64,000 nt of DNA from Vibrio toranzoniae. GTDB taxonomy: Bacteria > Pseudomonadota > Gammaproteobacteria > Enterobacterales > Vibrionaceae. A program made the position numbers and the translations under genes. Below the pieces are notes generated by a model. That model searched no databases, had not been told where the DNA came from, and saw only the letters and a program-made list of their open reading frames with translations. Positions 55,164 through 63,763 of this stretch are shown here, one piece after another (positions within the stretch are counted from its first letter, which is position 1; each line of letters begins with the position of its first letter). Location of the stretch: NCBI RefSeq assembly GCF_024347655.1, contig NZ_AP025514.1, positions 1,612,001-1,676,000 on the forward strand, in the 5' to 3' direction.

Positions 55164-55520
55164 CTAGTAAAATGGGTCGAATAAGAAGCACAACAGCTCG
55201 TTAAGCTCTTGTTCTGTTTTTATCTTGGCACGGATAGCAGCATCACCACGCTTTAAACCTGGAGAGGCGTACGTATTACTGTGTCTGCCCTTTTCTTCTG
55301 GGTAGACAACTTTTTCACCAGAAAGCTCTTCCAATGCATCAGCGTTGTGAGGCAACCAAACCAAAGCATATTCGCCAGTACTCGGCTGGTCTATTTGCAC
55401 AACAACACCAAAGCCAGATGTAATGTCCCATGCCAGTGTTTTTTTAGTTTCTCTCGTTGGCACGCCCAACTTTTCTGAAAGTGCTTTTATCGTCTTGTTC
55501 TTCACTGCTTTATCTCGCAA
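55164..55520 (-). CDS. Hypothetical protein between Zorya-linked gene and hsdR
   Basis: 118 codons, beginning at a TTG (55520) or a GTG five codons later; the ribosome binding site is weak and the start uncertain. Composition is protein-like and includes DITSGFGVVVQIDQPSTGEYALVWLPHNADAL. No family recognised. It lies 64 bp past the end of the Zorya-linked 798-codon gene in the same direction, so it may belong to that transcript. A role as an accessory or immunity factor is speculation. Confidence 0.5.
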   Translation of the reverse strand: MRDKAVKNKTIKALSEKLGVPTRETKKTLAWDITSGFGVVVQIDQPSTGEYALVWLPHNADALEELSGEKVVYPEEKGRHSNTYASPGLKRGDAAIRAKIKTEQELNELLCFLFDPFY

Positions 55521-55584
55521 ATTTTATCATGTGCGAATTCTACGGCGTACATAGAAAATAGTGAGTTTTGTAAGCTTGTGAAAG

Positions 55585-57981
55585 CTAACGTAATAGCTTG
55601 GAAGCTTTGTCATGTCCTTTCCTTGCTGCAGAGCGCATAAGATCCATACCGGACTGGCGCTCTCCCACATCGTCCGATTTTAAAAGGTGCGCAGCTAATT
55701 GATAGGTCGCTTCCAACTCTCCAATGCCAGATAAGTAATGTAGTGTGGTCTTATAATTCGATTCAGCATTTTTATGCCTTGCCTTTTCAACCGTTTCCCA
55801 CAAGACCGTTTTAGCCTCTAGACTTCCCTCTTCATGTGCTTGCCAAAGAAGGGTTAAGCCTTCATTAATATCTACAGATACATCTCTGACTAACTGCTTC
55901 CCTAGTTCTAATAATGCAGAATTATCCCCGCCTTGAACTAACAACTTCAGTATTTCGCAGGCCATATCTATGCTGTTAGAATTCAGTGCGAGATCATACG
56001 CCTCCCAAAGTCTAGGCTTACATTCCGAAGGTGCTTGATTAGAAGCTTTAGTCAGGTATTCGAGTCCTTTGCGTTTATCAAATTCTCGTCTAGAAGGAAT
56101 TAGCGTATTGCCATATAAACACATTGCTAAAACATCGCCCTTATCAGCTTTCTCCCGAAGTGATGTGTCTTGATTTGACTGTATTACTTTTTCTTGGTCG
56201 TGATTGTTAGCTCGTGATTTAGGGTCAAAGCCTGACAATCTAAACTTTTTAACGAACTCTTGAGCTGCAATATGGGCTAAGTTAGCCGCCTTCACGATCC
56301 AATCTTCTCCACTCTGCTTCAATTTACGATCAGAACGACTCAACTTAAGGACAGAGATCCCTGTTCTATACATCGCATCTGGGTTGCCTTGATTTGCGGC
56401 TTTCCGGATCAAATGTTCATAGTCTTCCTTATTCCCTAGTTGTTCAGCCTCTAACGCTTGCATATGATAAACTTGGCTACGTTTAGCCAAGCCACGAATC
56501 TCACCAAATTTTCCGGTTGCATATTCTGCTTCCCAAAATTTTTCTATCCATGCTTGCATGGCTTTTTGTCTAATTGAAAGCATTTCCAAGGTTAGCTTTG
56601 CTAAGCCAAAATCATCCCAATATCGGCCTAAATCGACAGAAAGCCCCCTAAACTGAGTAGTACCACTATTTGGTAATACAGATAATTTTTCGCGCAAAAG
56701 TTTTTCACAGAAATGCTGCCAATAATCCAAATGATCATGTACCTCAAGCTGCGACATTGCTCTAATAGCATCAACAGAGATCGAAGGCGAATCGAACAAT
56801 TGCTGTACGTTTATACTCGTTTTCTTGAAGAATCTTGTATCTGTTGTCTCCCCCCTTAGGAATTCAACAGCAAGTACCCCATCAAGCTCAAACACATAGG
56901 TTTCCACATTACTTTGCTTTTCTTCCGCAAAGCGGTGGATAAAATCTGGCAACTCGATGTCATTGTGAGCTAGATAGTCATGAGTTTGAACTGGTAGTAG
57001 TACTCTTACACGACTAAATCGAGAACTATAGTTTGACCAAAATAATGAACGGTCCTTTATTTGCTTAACTTCGTATTCCGTTAGACCTAATGCTTCAGAG
57101 GTTTCATTTGAATAGAGTATTGAAGATATTGTTTGTAAGTCGTAGTAACAAGTCAGGTCATATTTTTGCTTTAGAATGACCTTAGCGTCATGAGGTAACT
57201 GATTCCAATAGCTGTTTTTACTAAATGGAAGGCAATTTGCTTCGACAATCTGGTGACAGCTTTCTCCATAATTATAATGGCCTACTTCAAGAATTAAGTT
57301 TCTACAAAAATCCATACGATGAGCAGATACTTTATAACTGTAGAAGTAGCTAGCCAGCCATTGATCGTCCTGTTTGTCTAAGTTTGCGACATCGAGGCAC
57401 CCAAAGAGGAATTCGGATATGTTATTGCTGTAGCCATTTGAAAGTGGCAGTTGATAATTTGTCAACATATCTTCTGCGGTACAACCCGACTCATAGCAAT
57501 AACGAGCAAGCGTGGCTAAGTCAGAACTTTGCAGTGCAAGTAGCCAACGCGCTTTTATTGCATCATGCCGACTTAACATTTGAGTACGGTTTTTGACAAT
57601 TTCCAGCGAGTTGATTATGCCAGGGACAATATCACTCTTCTTTCCATCTAAGGCTAACGCAATTTTGAAGAATGTGATTTCACTGAGCTTCTGGCTTGCT
57701 GTAATCCCTTTCCAAACACTAGGTAGCACGCTCGAGAGTGTAGCTTGGTCTAATTCTGCCCACTGACCTTCATCCTGCAGAACATCAAGCCACTCAAAGA
57801 TGTGAATGTCCTGATATCTTTCTTGTTGGACCAACTCAACTATTTCCAACAGGCCCTTAGCAGGAAAGCTAGGTAAAGGCATATCCACAAGCCTCTGTTC
57901 AACTAAACTTTGTGGTTGCTCAAGTAAGCTGACTCGTTTAGGTAGCTCTGGTTGAGAAAAGCTATAGCCGTTACTAGTCAA
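55585..57981 (-). CDS. Zorya-associated protein with EH-signature-like region and Sel1-like repeats
   Basis: 798 aa beginning at a TTG. In the reconstructed pre-IS66 sequence this start overlaps the zorB stop, which proves co-operon status and supports the TTG. Residues about 330-440 hold a candidate EH-signature region as in ZorC (FELDGVLAVEFLRGE and later EVHDHLDYWQHF), but ZorC assignment is tentative because ZorC is shorter. From about residue 520 to the end there are four or so Sel1-like repeats (NPDAMYRTGISVL, KGDVLAMCLYGNTL, DNSALLELGKQLV, ELEATYQLAAHLL...AARKGHDKASKLL). No nuclease or helicase motif is visible, and no zorD or zorE follows. It is now transcribed, if at all, through or from IS66. 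Confidence 0.7.
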   Translation of the reverse strand: MTSNGYSFSQPELPKRVSLLEQPQSLVEQRLVDMPLPSFPAKGLLEIVELVQQERYQDIHIFEWLDVLQDEGQWAELDQATLSSVLPSVWKGITASQKLSEITFFKIALALDGKKSDIVPGIINSLEIVKNRTQMLSRHDAIKARWLLALQSSDLATLARYCYESGCTAEDMLTNYQLPLSNGYSNNISEFLFGCLDVANLDKQDDQWLASYFYSYKVSAHRMDFCRNLILEVGHYNYGESCHQIVEANCLPFSKNSYWNQLPHDAKVILKQKYDLTCYYDLQTISSILYSNETSEALGLTEYEVKQIKDRSLFWSNYSSRFSRVRVLLPVQTHDYLAHNDIELPDFIHRFAEEKQSNVETYVFELDGVLAVEFLRGETTDTRFFKKTSINVQQLFDSPSISVDAIRAMSQLEVHDHLDYWQHFCEKLLREKLSVLPNSGTTQFRGLSVDLGRYWDDFGLAKLTLEMLSIRQKAMQAWIEKFWEAEYATGKFGEIRGLAKRSQVYHMQALEAEQLGNKEDYEHLIRKAANQGNPDAMYRTGISVLKLSRSDRKLKQSGEDWIVKAANLAHIAAQEFVKKFRLSGFDPKSRANNHDQEKVIQSNQDTSLREKADKGDVLAMCLYGNTLIPSRREFDKRKGLEYLTKASNQAPSECKPRLWEAYDLALNSNSIDMACEILKLLVQGGDNSALLELGKQLVRDVSVDINEGLTLLWQAHEEGSLEAKTVLWETVEKARHKNAESNYKTTLHYLSGIGELEATYQLAAHLLKSDDVGERQSGMDLMRSAARKGHDKASKLLR

Positions 57982-57984
57982 CTT

Positions 57985-57992
57985 TCTTCACC
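57985..57992. repeat. IS66 target-site duplication, left copy
   Basis: TCTTCACC, identical to the copy at 60521-60528. The duplicate retains the downstream gene's Shine-Dalgarno (GGTGAA on the minus strand). Confidence 0.97.
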
Positions 57993-58037
57993 GTAAGCGT
58001 CTACGAACCGACTCATTGACTTTCTAATATCTACGCA

Positions 58038-58061
58038 GATACCGCCAACTAAGGCGGTATC
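58038..58061. terminator. Subterminal hairpin of IS66
   Basis: GATACCGCC / GGCGGTATC with a 6-nt loop, between the tnpC stop and the left IS end. It has no good T-run. It might weaken read-through from the IS into the 798-codon gene. Confidence 0.45.
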
Positions 58062-58093
58062 TGTCATTCTGAGCGGTATTCTGTAGGGGCGGA

Positions 58094-59677
58094 CTATTCC
58101 GTCTTTGGCATTTTCCAAGGTAGAAGATGACCATGGTCATCCTCACTCTTCAGTTTCGGGATTTCTCGTAGCACGTATTCGAGGTACTCATACGGCTCAC
58201 AGTCGTTAGCCTTCGCGGTTTCGATAAGACTGTACAACACTGCACTGGCGCGGGCTCCATTATGAGTCTTTGAGAACAACCAGTTGTTCCGTCCTACCGT
58301 GAACGGACGTACTGAACGTTCCGCTCGGTTATTATCCATGCTTAACCGGCCATCATCGATAACTCTTACTAGCTTCGACCATTGATTGAGACTGTAGCTA
58401 ATCGCCTCACCCAATTTACTTTTAGGGGGCACCTGAGTGACCGATTTATCTAACCACGCCTTGAATTCATTGAGCAGAGACTGAGTCTTTGATTGGCGGG
58501 TAACATATCGCTCTTCCCTCGTCTTATCTTTGAGTGCTTGTTCAACACGATAGAGCTTTTGGAACCAACTCACTGCCCACTGGATTTTACCCCCTTTTCC
58601 TTGCTTGCCTTTTGGTTGGCTCTGCTCTGCCTCTATGAACTTGCGTCTTGCATGAGCCCAGCAACCCACCAACTTCGCCTCTGTCTTTTCATACGCTTTA
58701 TACCCATCAACATGAAGGTATCCAGTGTAGTTTGACAGATACGATTGAGGGCAGTGATGCCCCCGACTCCCTTCCTGATAGTCGAACAAGACGATACCAG
58801 GGGATTGCGCATTACCACCCCGGTCTGGACCACACCCATATAACCAGATGTAACTTTTCTTTCTTTCGTCATCGAGCACGGTCAACGTGGTCTCGTCCGC
58901 GAACAGAACATCTTGAGCAAGGAGGGTTTCTTTCAGTAAGGCGATTAACGGCTCTACCTTATCAGCGCAACGCAGTATCCATTGACTCATCGTTTTTCGG
59001 CTGAGCGCTAGCCCATATTGTCTGAACAGCGATTCTTGACGATAGAGAGGCAGGGCATAGTGGTATTTGTTCGTGATAATTTGCGCAAGCAAAGAGGGAG
59101 TCGCGATGCTTTTCGGGATAATCGATGCTGGCGGTGGAGCCATTGCAACAACACTCTTCTCTCCTAACGCGTCACATTGACGACAGACGTATTTGGGTCT
59201 TTCAGTGACTTCGACATACAACTTGGCCGGGATATACACCAGTTTTTCACTGGTGCTTTGCCCCATCCTGCAGAGTATCGACTGACAACACGAGCAGGTT
59301 TTTTCTGATTCTGGTATGTCCACCACGACTCGCTCTCGTGGCAGGTCTTCGGGAAGCTTTGGGCGACCACGACGTTTTGTCTCGGATGAAGTGTTTTCCG
59401 CTTCCGAAGCGTCATCATTCGGATTATCGGGTGCTTCCTCTTCACCTATCGTATCGGCATGAGTCTCCGCCTCATTGAACTCTAAGTCCTGAGGGGGCAG
59501 GGTTTCACTACTGCTACCAAAGCGTTTACGCCGCGCTAGGTTGAGTTTTTCAACCAGCGATTGGATGGTTAATTCGCTCTCGCTTAGAGATTGGCGAAGT
59601 GTGAGTACCGTAGATTCAAGCTCAGTCACTTTTGAACGTAAGAGCGCTAGCTCATCTTCTTTATTTTTATTTGGCAT
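58094..59677 (-). CDS. tnpC: IS66 transposase TnpC
   Basis: 527-aa IS66-type DDE transposase. N-terminal coiled coil (LRSKVTELESTVLTLRQSL), a charged linker, a zinc-binding CSCCQSILC / CRQCD region, and the catalytic region with VLFADETTLTVLDD and HVDGYKAYE. The signature DNNRAERSVRPFTVGRNNWLF supplies the third acidic residue. Length is normal for the family and no frameshift was seen. Confidence 0.96.
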   Translation of the reverse strand: MPNKNKEDELALLRSKVTELESTVLTLRQSLSESELTIQSLVEKLNLARRKRFGSSSETLPPQDLEFNEAETHADTIGEEEAPDNPNDDASEAENTSSETKRRGRPKLPEDLPRERVVVDIPESEKTCSCCQSILCRMGQSTSEKLVYIPAKLYVEVTERPKYVCRQCDALGEKSVVAMAPPPASIIPKSIATPSLLAQIITNKYHYALPLYRQESLFRQYGLALSRKTMSQWILRCADKVEPLIALLKETLLAQDVLFADETTLTVLDDERKKSYIWLYGCGPDRGGNAQSPGIVLFDYQEGSRGHHCPQSYLSNYTGYLHVDGYKAYEKTEAKLVGCWAHARRKFIEAEQSQPKGKQGKGGKIQWAVSWFQKLYRVEQALKDKTREERYVTRQSKTQSLLNEFKAWLDKSVTQVPPKSKLGEAISYSLNQWSKLVRVIDDGRLSMDNNRAERSVRPFTVGRNNWLFSKTHNGARASAVLYSLIETAKANDCEPYEYLEYVLREIPKLKSEDDHGHLLPWKMPKTE

Positions 59678-59732
59678 ATAAGGAAGATCGCAGAGAGCCG
59701 CGAAAGTTCCTTATACGCTATTATTTTTTAAT

Positions 59733-60089
59733 TTAATTAAGACTTTGGTAATTCAATGTTTGATGGGGTTTCATTTTTTCAATATCGAGCCCATCAAGCA
59801 ACCAATGCCACTGCTCTTCCGTTAATGAGAGGGTTTTCCCTGGCATTTTTCTTGGCCAAGCGAACTTGTCTTTTTCGAGTCGCTTTTGCCAGAGGCAAAA
59901 GCCATTACGCTGCCAGTAGAGAACTTTGAGCTTATCCCGCGTGCGATTAGAGAAGACAAATAGCGCTTCAGAGAAGGGATTAAGGTTCATATTCTGTTCA
60001 ACAATAAAGCTCAAGCCGTTAATGCCCTTTCTAAAATCGACGGGCGCCTTGTGGAGATAGATAACAGAGATATCAGGGAACATTTTCAT
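59733..60089 (-). CDS. tnpB: IS66 accessory protein TnpB
   Basis: 118-aa IS66 Orf2 protein (VDFRKGINGLSFIVEQ; FVFSNRTRDKLKVLYWQRNGFCLW). The ATG at 60089 is chosen because it forms an ATGA overlap with the tnpA stop and the conserved domain starts at once (MKMFPDISVIYLH). Required with TnpA for IS66 transposition in related elements. Confidence 0.94.
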   Translation of the reverse strand: MKMFPDISVIYLHKAPVDFRKGINGLSFIVEQNMNLNPFSEALFVFSNRTRDKLKVLYWQRNGFCLWQKRLEKDKFAWPRKMPGKTLSLTEEQWHWLLDGLDIEKMKPHQTLNYQSLN

Positions 60090-60439
60090 ACAACAGCAAG
60101 CTCCTTCAATAGAAGACCGAGCCACTGAGGTGCTACATCACGAGGTACATGAAGAGAGCATGCTCCCGCTTCAAGGCGTAATTCCGTAGGTAACGTAGAG
60201 GGAGGCAGTTGCTCGGTTTTGGTGTTTAGCATGGCTGTTTTTTCAACAACAACGAATTCAGAAAGTGAATCTTCTCGTTTTTTAGGCAGGTTGACTAAGT
60301 GGTGTAGTTTGCGACGGTTGTTATCAAATGTTTTTGGATGAAGATTGTGCTCTAAACAAAACTGAGCGGCAGACTGCTCACTATTGTAATACTTCTGAAC
60401 AAGGCGTAGCCATTCTTGCTGAGATCTATGCTGAGACAT
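60086..60439 (-). CDS. tnpA: IS66 accessory protein TnpA
   Basis: 117-aa IS66 Orf1 protein with an N-terminal helix-turn-helix-like region (QHRSQQEWLRLVQKYYNSEQSAAQFCLEHNL). It overlaps tnpB by 4 nt. Not the catalytic transposase. Confidence 0.92.
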   Translation of the reverse strand: MSQHRSQQEWLRLVQKYYNSEQSAAQFCLEHNLHPKTFDNNRRKLHHLVNLPKKREDSLSEFVVVEKTAMLNTKTEQLPPSTLPTELRLEAGACSLHVPRDVAPQWLGLLLKELAVV

Positions 60440-60506
60440 TTTCGAGTACCTTTAACGATAAAAGTTAAAGGTTACGACGTTTATTAAAAGGATTGAATGA
60501 GTCGAT

Positions 60507-61166
60507 TTAAAGACGCTTACTCTTCACCTCTGAAAAATGTCCCAAAAACTCATCATCTTTGAATTGAAATCTAAACATAACTTTTCGGTCTGCTGCTTTT
60601 GCTTCATTTTGATTTGCTTCAATGGGTCCACGACCCGAAATTACAGCTTTTTCAAAAAATTGATGCTTATGGTCAAATTTCATTGAATTTACAAATGCAA
60701 TCACACTGTTTGCACGTAATACACTCAATTCCATATTTCTATCAAAAGCCCCTTCTGAACTTGAATGTCCTTCAATAACAATGCGGCTTACTTCATCGGC
60801 TGTAGCATCCGACTGAAAAATAACATTTGAGTAAACAGGGATAAACTTTTCGAGGAACTCTTGTCCTGATAGCTTCAGCTCGTGGTCATTTAGGTCGAAA
60901 AGAATCGAATCCGTGATTGATATATCACCCGTTTCTCCATCAGCTTTAACTTCAATACCTGCTGACGTTAACGCATCATTAATGCCTTTGATTATAACTA
61001 CTCTAGTATTCTGGCTCTCTTCGTATACTTCCGAAATTTGTACTAAAGCACTGATCAATAACAAAGCAAATATCATCAATAGGACAGACATTAGGTCACC
61101 AATAGATAACCAAACCCCTGATTCATCAGTGTCACCTGCGTCAGAGGAATTTCTAAGCGCACGCAT
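60507..61166 (-). CDS. zorB: Zorya motor subunit ZorB (3' end altered by IS66)
   Basis: 219 aa, MotB-like. A single membrane helix follows the conserved Asp24 (WLSIGDLMSVLLMIFALLLISALV), which lines the ion path. The periplasmic OmpA-like domain contains VIEGHSSSEGAFDRNMELSVLRANSV. It binds peptidoglycan and forms the 5:2 motor with ZorA. The last bases of the ORF, including the stop (60507-60509), belong to the IS66 right end. Before the insertion the protein ended EVKKVD; now it ends EVKSKRL, so only a few residues changed. It overlaps zorA by one base (TAATG). Confidence 0.9.
   Translation of the reverse strand: MRALRNSSDAGDTDESGVWLSIGDLMSVLLMIFALLLISALVQISEVYEESQNTRVVIIKGINDALTSAGIEVKADGETGDISITDSILFDLNDHELKLSGQEFLEKFIPVYSNVIFQSDATADEVSRIVIEGHSSSEGAFDRNMELSVLRANSVIAFVNSMKFDHKHQFFEKAVISGRGPIEANQNEAKAADRKVMFRFQFKDDEFLGHFSEVKSKRL
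60521..60528. repeat. IS66 target-site duplication, right copy
   Basis: TCTTCACC, the second copy of the 8-bp target duplication, inside the 3' end of zorB. Confidence 0.97.
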
Positions 61167-63754
61167 TATGCTTCAGCCTTATCTTGAACGACTTCTTGAC
61201 GTACCTCTTGAGCACTGACCAAATAGTTCGCAGCTTGTGCTAAACGGTTATGGATCTTACTCGAGGCATGATCAAAGTCGTTGAAGAATGTTTCAAAGCT
61301 TTTAGTCGCACGTGCATAGTAATCGTCCATTGCTTTTGGTAGTTCTTCTGTCACTTGAGTGAATGCTGCCGATGCAGTCGTGTATTCCTTCTTCAACGAA
61401 CTTATTTCTTGGCTCATTGTCGTGGCTGCATTTTGAAGTTCTGCCATTTTTGACGCATCATTCAGACCAATAGCTTTCGCTACTCGTTCTAATGTCCCTG
61501 CTGACTTCTCTAAATTCTGGTACTGAGCCGTTAGTTCTTTAAGTAAGGTGTGGCGAGTTTGATACTCTTCCTCAAATACTTTACGGAAATTATCTACAAC
61601 GCCGTTTAAACCATCACGCTGCTTGCCTAAGTTACTATCAAGCAGATCATTTTGCTCTTTGAAGTATTTAGTTAAGTTTTGTTGATACTGTTCACGGAAC
61701 ACTTCTAATTCTGATTGGACGGTTCTAGACATAGACAACACTTTATCATCGATATCACCTAACCCTTGTTCTAACTCTTCACGAGCTGAAATCATTAGTT
61801 TACTTGCTTCAGCGCCAGTCTCTTTTAAAGTAGTTGTTTGCTGTTGGAAAATACCTTGAGACTCCGTCAGTAGCTGTGAGATTCGATTCTCCATTTCAGT
61901 GAATAGTTGTTTTTCACCTTCACGACGGCTTTCAACTGACTTCTCAAAATCGGATTGGGCTTTGCTCATTAATTGTTGAGCAGACTCACCGACTTCTTTG
62001 ATAGTATCTGACTGTTGTGTAAATGCAGTTTGAGTACTCTCAAGCAAATTGCCTATTCTCATCTCTACTTCGCTAAACAACTGCTTTTCACCTTCGCGGC
62101 GGCTTTCAACTGACTTCTCAAAATCGGATTGAGCTTGGCTCATTAATTGCTGAGCAGACTCACCAACTTCTTTGATTGTGTCTGACTGTTGTGTAAATGC
62201 AGTTTGAGTACTCTCAAGCAAATTGCCTATTCTCATCTCTACTTCGCTAAACAACTGCTTTTCACCTTCACGGCGGCTTTCAACTGACTTCTCGAAATCG
62301 TTCTGAGCTTGTGTCATTAAACCACTAGCTACTTCACCCGTTTTAGTGATGACTTGCGTTTGATTATCGAAAGAATCTGAAACTTCACTTAGCAGTGTAT
62401 TGATTCGACTAGTCACACTCTCAAACATGGTCTTTTCAGCCGATTGACGTTCGCTCAGCGCACCGTCCATTGACTCTTTAATGCCCTGGAATGCTGAAGC
62501 TGCTGTTTGAGAGCTTTGCTCAAAGGCAATTCTCTGCTTTTCCATACCGTCTGTTGCATCACCAAGCATCCCTTTTACTTCCGAGGCGATTGTTCCCATA
62601 GCTCCTTGGGTTTCTTCACTGAAGCTCGTTAAGATTGTTTTTAATGACTCAGCAAATTCTTGAAGCTTCACCATAGTTTCTTTTTGGAAATCGTTAATCG
62701 TACTGACAGTGGCAGCCGTACTTGTTACGACTTTTTCTACATTGCGGTTCAATTCTGCGGTCACTTCATTACTTTCTAGCACCGCCTCACTTGTTTTTTG
62801 AAGTTCAACTGTAACAGGTTCGATTAGTTCAGATTTCATCTCTTTCACAAGTAAACTTACTAGCTCTTGCTGAGACTGTTCCTTGATATCTTTTAAGGTA
62901 CTTAGCTCGGATTTAATTGCATCTAGCGCTGGAACCATTTGGGTTTCAATTGCTCCAGTCATGGCTTCTGATACTTTACTCGCGATTACATCACCATTGA
63001 ATGAGTCACCAACACCCCCAAAACTAGATAAGGCATCAGCGATATTTGCCCCCATCAACTCAATGGTATCCGCGGAGCGCAACTGTGCATTAATAGCATC
63101 TCGCTGACTTTCGCTTCCCATGTCTTTCAGGTAATAGACGGCGCTAGCCTCAAAGTACTCTTTTGATATATTAACTAGAAAACGTTGCTGAGCATTTGAA
63201 ATAGAGCTTGATGACCACTTTAGTAATGCCATGAAAATAGCTGATGTGCTTAAGCCAGCTAACGAGGTATAAAATGCCGTTTTTAATCCTTCAAGTAACT
63301 CTGCCGCAGAGGATAATAATGCTTTCGAGTCACCTGCCATACTAAAGTGACTCAGACCGATAGTAATACCTAAGAAAGTACCAGTTATACCGATACTCGT
63401 TAGTAATGCTGGCACCAACTTATATCGATTAGTGTCACAGCTAGGAACCATGAGTGAAATTGGCGATTTGCTTAACCATTGCTTGCCATCGGCTTCAATT
63501 TTAAAACCATCGTCCACTTGTGAATAAATCAGATGCTCGGTCACCCAGGTCAACTGCACTGGCGTTAGCTGTTCTGGTTTAAGTACTAATGCATCGCTCA
63601 ATTCCTTGATTTTAATAATGCTTCGTAACTTTGCTTTCGTGCTGTAGGTAGACACAAGTGCTCGAATGAAGAAAAAAGCAAACAAAATGAGGGTTGCAGT
63701 AATGATTAGATCGGTTATCCAATCTCCAGAAATATAAGCAAAATGATCAAACAT
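61166..63754 (-). CDS. zorA: Zorya motor subunit ZorA with long coiled-coil tail
   Basis: 862 aa, MotA-like. Membrane segments occur at about residues 13-33 (DLIITATLILFAFFFIRAL), 112-134 (LVPALLTSIGITGTFLGITI) and 150-175 (AFYTSLAGLSTSAIFMALL), the MotA/ExbB core. From about residue 200 the protein is a long cytoplasmic coiled-coil tail; in described Zorya systems this tail carries the signal from the motor to the effector. Residues 483-540 and 541-598 are a tandem duplication of a 58-residue unit, with a third diverged copy at 599-656. The start ATG follows a TAAAGG and the upstream gene by 9 nt. Zorya subtype is unresolved. Confidence 0.92.
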   Translation of the reverse strand: MFDHFAYISGDWITDLIITATLILFAFFFIRALVSTYSTKAKLRSIIKIKELSDALVLKPEQLTPVQLTWVTEHLIYSQVDDGFKIEADGKQWLSKSPISLMVPSCDTNRYKLVPALLTSIGITGTFLGITIGLSHFSMAGDSKALLSSAAELLEGLKTAFYTSLAGLSTSAIFMALLKWSSSSISNAQQRFLVNISKEYFEASAVYYLKDMGSESQRDAINAQLRSADTIELMGANIADALSSFGGVGDSFNGDVIASKVSEAMTGAIETQMVPALDAIKSELSTLKDIKEQSQQELVSLLVKEMKSELIEPVTVELQKTSEAVLESNEVTAELNRNVEKVVTSTAATVSTINDFQKETMVKLQEFAESLKTILTSFSEETQGAMGTIASEVKGMLGDATDGMEKQRIAFEQSSQTAASAFQGIKESMDGALSERQSAEKTMFESVTSRINTLLSEVSDSFDNQTQVITKTGEVASGLMTQAQNDFEKSVESRREGEKQLFSEVEMRIGNLLESTQTAFTQQSDTIKEVGESAQQLMSQAQSDFEKSVESRREGEKQLFSEVEMRIGNLLESTQTAFTQQSDTIKEVGESAQQLMSKAQSDFEKSVESRREGEKQLFTEMENRISQLLTESQGIFQQQTTTLKETGAEASKLMISAREELEQGLGDIDDKVLSMSRTVQSELEVFREQYQQNLTKYFKEQNDLLDSNLGKQRDGLNGVVDNFRKVFEEEYQTRHTLLKELTAQYQNLEKSAGTLERVAKAIGLNDASKMAELQNAATTMSQEISSLKKEYTTASAAFTQVTEELPKAMDDYYARATKSFETFFNDFDHASSKIHNRLAQAANYLVSAQEVRQEVVQDKAEA
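61787..62308 (-). repeat. Tandem 174-bp repeats in the zorA tail
   Basis: Units at 62308-62135 and 62134-61961 are near identical at DNA and protein level (AQxDFEKSVESRREGEKQLF... each 58 aa). The third unit (61960-61787) matches for about the first 20 residues and then diverges. Confidence 0.92.
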
Positions 63755-63763
63755 GGGTAACCT

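Larger units (their letters stand above)
57993..60520 (-). mobile_element. IS66-family insertion sequence (complete)
   Basis: 2528 bp with three ORFs in the standard order tnpA-tnpB-tnpC (minus strand). The inverted ends begin GTAAGCGTCT on both sides and share CGACTCATT after a short mismatched stretch. An 8-bp direct repeat TCTTCACC flanks it, which is the size made by IS66 elements. All ORFs are intact, so it may be active. It is inserted at the zorB / 798-codon junction in the same orientation as that operon. The insertion looks recent because the duplication is perfect. Confidence 0.95.

Noticed and set aside
58038..58061. Hairpin as an attC or integron site
   Set aside because: It lies within IS66 ends, with no integrase or attC core motifs.
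60507..61166. zorB as a pseudogene because of IS66
   Set aside because: Only the last three residues are replaced, and the motor and OmpA-like domains are intact.
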